Positions 61,631 to 64,000 of a stretch of DNA of 64,000 bases are shown here, in pieces (the first letter of the stretch is position 1; each line of letters starts with the position of its first letter). Origin of the DNA: UBA9410 sp963933065 (GTDB lineage: Bacteria > Actinomycetota > Acidimicrobiia > Acidimicrobiales > MedAcidi-G1); NCBI GenBank assembly GCA_963933065.1, contig CAWVUB010000001.1, positions 1 to 64,000 on the forward strand, in the 5' to 3' direction. Both the position numbers and the translations under genes were made by a program. The notes under the pieces were generated by a model that ran no database searches, was not told the origin of the DNA, and was given only the letters and a program-made list of their open reading frames with translations.

Positions 61631-62299
61631 ATGGTCATGAGTTTTTTTCGCCGCAAGGATGACAGCGGCATAGATCACATTGAGGCGCAGGTGCAGCGCA
61701 TGGTCACTGACGCTCGCCACACCTTCGACTTAGCCATGAACGCCATTACCGGTGGCTTAGTGTCTTCGGTAGCTGAAGAAGTAAGGCGCACTGACCGCCA
61801 GATCAACATCACCGAGATGGAAATTAGGCGAGAGCTTGTTGTGCATTTTTCAGTGCACGCCGGTGGAGACGCCACCGAAATGCTTGTGTTCATGAACATG
61901 GTTAAGGACCTTGAACGCATCGGCGACTACAACAAGAACGTCTTTGACTTGGCTGAGGAAAGCGTGTCCTTCGCTGCAGCCGACGACCTCGAACGAATTC
62001 TTGGCTTCCGTGACGAAATCTCATCTCGGATCGCCTTGATGGGCGAGATTCTTACGGCTCGTGACGAGGAGCGGGCCAGGGCTTATATCGCCCGGGGTGA
62101 CGAACTCCGCCAAGAGTTCGACGCCTTAGTCGCCGAACTAGTTCACTCCACCGAGCCCGGCCTGCACGCTGTACCCCGCGCCCTGCTCTACCGCTTCTTA
62201 AAGCGGATCACTGCCCACAGTGTGAACGTGGTTACCGCCGTAGTCATGCCCGTTGACCGTCTCGATTACTTCGACGAACATGGCGATACCCGTATCTGA
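61631..62299 (+). CDS. phoU: PhoU-family phosphate regulator
   Basis: A 222-residue helical protein with the PhoU metal-binding pattern in KDLERIGDYNKNVFDLAEE and its repeat region LKRITAHSVNVVTAVVMPVD. PhoU links phosphate transporters to the PhoR kinase. It is also commonly coupled to Na/Pi symporters, as here. The start has two close ATG codons (61631, 61637). It is on the same strand as the symporter, 91 bp after it. Confidence 0.87.
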   Translation: MVMSFFRRKDDSGIDHIEAQVQRMVTDARHTFDLAMNAITGGLVSSVAEEVRRTDRQINITEMEIRRELVVHFSVHAGGDATEMLVFMNMVKDLERIGDYNKNVFDLAEESVSFAAADDLERILGFRDEISSRIALMGEILTARDEERARAYIARGDELRQEFDALVAELVHSTEPGLHAVPRALLYRFLKRITAHSVNVVTAVVMPVDRLDYFDEHGDTRI

Positions 62300-62373
62300 C
62301 CGAGGTTTAGCCCTTTTTGATACTGCGGTGACCAAGCGGCCCAACTGGTGGCGTCAGCCCCTAGGGTCAAAGT

Positions 62374-63165
62374 GTGCGGATCTTAGTCACCAACGATGAT
62401 GGAATCTCCTCGCCTGGTTTACACGCGCTTGCTGTCGCTGTAGCTGAAGAGGGTCACGAACCGGTAATCGCAGCGCCCTCGAGCGACTGGAGTGGGGCAT
62501 CAGCCTGTCTTGGCCCCCTCGACGATCCTGACCGCGTACGAGTCGAACGAGTGAATCTCGATGGTTTGCCGACTATTGGCTACGCCGTGGGAGCTCCACC
62601 GGCGCTGATCACCATGTTGGCTGACTTGGGCGGCTTTGGACCTCCCCCAGATTTAGTGGTGGCTGGCATCAACCGAGGCCTGAATACCGGACGTTCAACC
62701 TTGTTTTCAGGAACGATTGGGGCTATTTTGGCTGGTGAGCGATTCGGTCTTTCCGGTATGGCAGTGAGCGCTGACGTTCAGGTGACTGGGGCTCTAGGCG
62801 CTGATGGACCAGTCCATTGGGAAACCGCTGCTGCAGTGGCTAAGACAGTCCTACCGTGGTTAATCTCCGCCCCGAGCCGCACGTTGCTAAATCTGAACGT
62901 CCCTGACCTAGCCCTGACTGAGATTCAGGGCATTCGGTGGGCTGGCTTAGCCCCAGTGGGCGGAGTTCGGACGGTCATTACAGGAAATGACCCGACTGGT
63001 CTAAACCTCGACTTAGTGACCAATGATGAGCTCATGCCTGACAGCTCTGATACAGCGCTAGTGCGCTCTGGTTGGACGACGGTGACCCCGCTGGTGCCCA
63101 CCAGCGCAGCCAAGATGTCCCTGCCCGTCGACAAGTGGGAACGGGCGCTCGGGCTGGGAGACTGA
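62374..63165 (+). CDS. surE: 5'-nucleotidase SurE
   Basis: A 263-residue survival protein E. The metal-binding start is ILVTNDDGISSPGLHALA, then PSSDWSGASACLG, VAGINRGLNTGRSTLFSGTIGA and LNLNVPD. SurE removes phosphate from nucleoside monophosphates. Its place between phoU and a PhoR-like kinase would suit phosphate scavenging, though the product is usually a house-keeping or stationary-phase enzyme. GTG start at 62374 (another GTG two bases before is out of frame). Confidence 0.92.
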   Translation: MRILVTNDDGISSPGLHALAVAVAEEGHEPVIAAPSSDWSGASACLGPLDDPDRVRVERVNLDGLPTIGYAVGAPPALITMLADLGGFGPPPDLVVAGINRGLNTGRSTLFSGTIGAILAGERFGLSGMAVSADVQVTGALGADGPVHWETAAAVAKTVLPWLISAPSRTLLNLNVPDLALTEIQGIRWAGLAPVGGVRTVITGNDPTGLNLDLVTNDELMPDSSDTALVRSGWTTVTPLVPTSAAKMSLPVDKWERALGLGD

Positions 63166-63262
63166 CCCCGTGGGTATCGCCGGTCGTCGACGACGTACGG
63201 ATCATTTCAGGCATCGCACTGCTTCTTCTGGTCAGCCACCAGGTAGCCGAGTGGCTTCTGAA

Positions 63263-64000
63263 ATGGGCGTAACCACGTCGGGTCCTACAAGTGCTGAGGC
63301 CCTTGACATGTTGTCGACGGGGATCGTGCTGGCCGACAGGACCGGGCAGATGGTCCGCCGAAACGCAGCTGCTGATGCTCTAGTTGACTCGTGGGACGAT
63401 GGGGTCGTGGGCCGACGAGTACTGGAGCGTCTCAGTGATGCGGTACGCCCCGGTGCCAGCGCAACCATCGAGCAGGTCCGTACCCCTGGGGTGCAGCCTC
63501 GGGTGTACGAGGTAACTGTCCGACCGGTAGGTACTGGGTCACCCATTGGTCAGATCACTAATGGGGCAGTGGCTCTGTTTGAAGACATTACGGAGAGGGT
63601 TCGAGTCGAGGCGGTCCGGCGAGACTTTGTAGCCAATGTAAGCCATGAGCTCAAAACGCCAGTGGGAGCAATCAGCCTTCTAGCAGAGGCGCTGGAGGGT
63701 GAACGAGATCCGGAAGTGGTGGAACGACTCACTGGTCGTATTGGGAATGAGGCCCGACGTGTCTCCGGTCTGGTAGAGGATCTATTGGATCTGCGGTCTA
63801 TTGAGGAGGGTGATGTTGGAGGGGCCACGACTGTGGATTTGGTTGAGGTCGCTGCCGAAGTTCTCGAACGAGTTGAGCCGTTGGCCCAAAGGCGAGGCGT
63901 TTCTCTTAAGGCAGAACTACCTGCATCGGCCGAGGTCATCGGGATCCACACTCAGTTACTGAGTCTGTTACGGAACTTGGTAGAAAACGGCGTGAAGTAC
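63263..64000 (+). CDS. PhoR-like sensor histidine kinase, cut by window end
   Basis: A partial frame of 246 codons that runs off the window. A PAS-like domain (about 15-115, with LSTGIVLADRTGQMVRRNAA and GAVALFEDITERVR) precedes the dimerisation helix with phospho-accepting H128 in FVANVSHELKTPVGAI, then the N box LLRNLVENGVKY. The order matches PhoR/SenX3. No membrane segment is seen before the PAS domain; in-frame GTG at 63170, four bases after surE, would add 31 basic, non-hydrophobic residues. The response regulator probably lies beyond the end. Confidence 0.88.
   Translation, partial: MGVTTSGPTSAEALDMLSTGIVLADRTGQMVRRNAAADALVDSWDDGVVGRRVLERLSDAVRPGASATIEQVRTPGVQPRVYEVTVRPVGTGSPIGQITNGAVALFEDITERVRVEAVRRDFVANVSHELKTPVGAISLLAEALEGERDPEVVERLTGRIGNEARRVSGLVEDLLDLRSIEEGDVGGATTVDLVEVAAEVLERVEPLAQRRGVSLKAELPASAEVIGIHTQLLSLLRNLVENGVKY

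Noticed and set aside
1..64000. CRISPR array, insertion sequence, prophage or integrase
   Set aside because: No repeat-spacer pattern, transposase, integrase or phage gene was seen by reading the proteins and intergenic regions.

Overview
The window looks like chromosomal DNA of a free-living, aerobic actinobacterium, most likely of the class Acidimicrobiia. The evidence is three WhiB-family genes (a family confined to Actinobacteria and their phages), an OmpR-type regulator resembling actinobacterial GlnR beside glutamine synthetase, a topA/MFS/tmk/holB order also known from Streptomyces, a primary-like sigma factor, and moderately GC-rich DNA (judged by eye). NhaA and a Na+/phosphate symporter fit a saline habitat. 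The class and habitat assignments are inference. No phage, transposon, integron or CRISPR was seen. Genes are dense and often overlap as ATGA or GTGA.

Layout. 1-11 kb: partial tRNA-Pro, receiver and STAS proteins, an NfeD-like protein, WhiB, selB-selA, fxsA, an Mrp ATPase, an A-type Fe-S carrier, a thioredoxin-like lipoprotein divergent from a condensed xanthine-dehydrogenase-like fusion, and RidA. 11-17 kb: a GlnR-like regulator and two divergent glutamine synthetases (type I and type II) around a shared 11-bp-periodic box, then NAD synthetase. 17-20.4 kb: sigma factor, tRNA-Sec (the partner of selA/selB), a HAD phosphatase and a STAS/RsbW pair. 20.5-29 kb: nhaA, topA, an MFS protein, tmk, holB and an Fe/2OG oxygenase. 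29-37 kb: an SDR, an MBL hydrolase, AlaX, sucCD, purN, purH and folD. 37-49 kb: icd, a heterodimeric ABC exporter with a PIG-L deacetylase, mdh, an unknown three-gene operon containing a lone phosphohistidine domain, a PopT/DUF368 protein, a thioesterase and a hydrolase. 49-58 kb (minus strand): sdhCAB preceded by two degenerate glycosidases and a MaoC hydratase. 58-64 kb: two whiB genes, tatA, and a phosphate locus (PHO-like box, Na/Pi symporter, PhoU, SurE and the start of a PhoR-like kinase).

How the genes work together. Four TCA-cycle steps (icd, sucCD, sdhCAB, mdh) lie within about 21 kb, interleaved with purine and one-carbon genes (purN, purH, folD). Nitrogen control (the GlnR-like regulator plus two glutamine synthetases) and phosphate control (PHO-like box, symporter, PhoU, kinase) each form a local unit. 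Selenocysteine synthesis and insertion is encoded by selA, selB and tRNA-Sec, but neither selD nor a selenoprotein is visible.

Most unusual: topoisomerase I carries about 150 residues resembling the 2B subdomain of UvrD/PcrA helicases, inserted between its C-terminal repeats. Other oddities are two neighbouring glycosidase homologues that lack their catalytic glutamates, a single-chain miniature xanthine-dehydrogenase-like protein, and the three-gene operon built around a stand-alone PEP-utilising swivel domain. All assignments come from reading the sequence; no database search was run.
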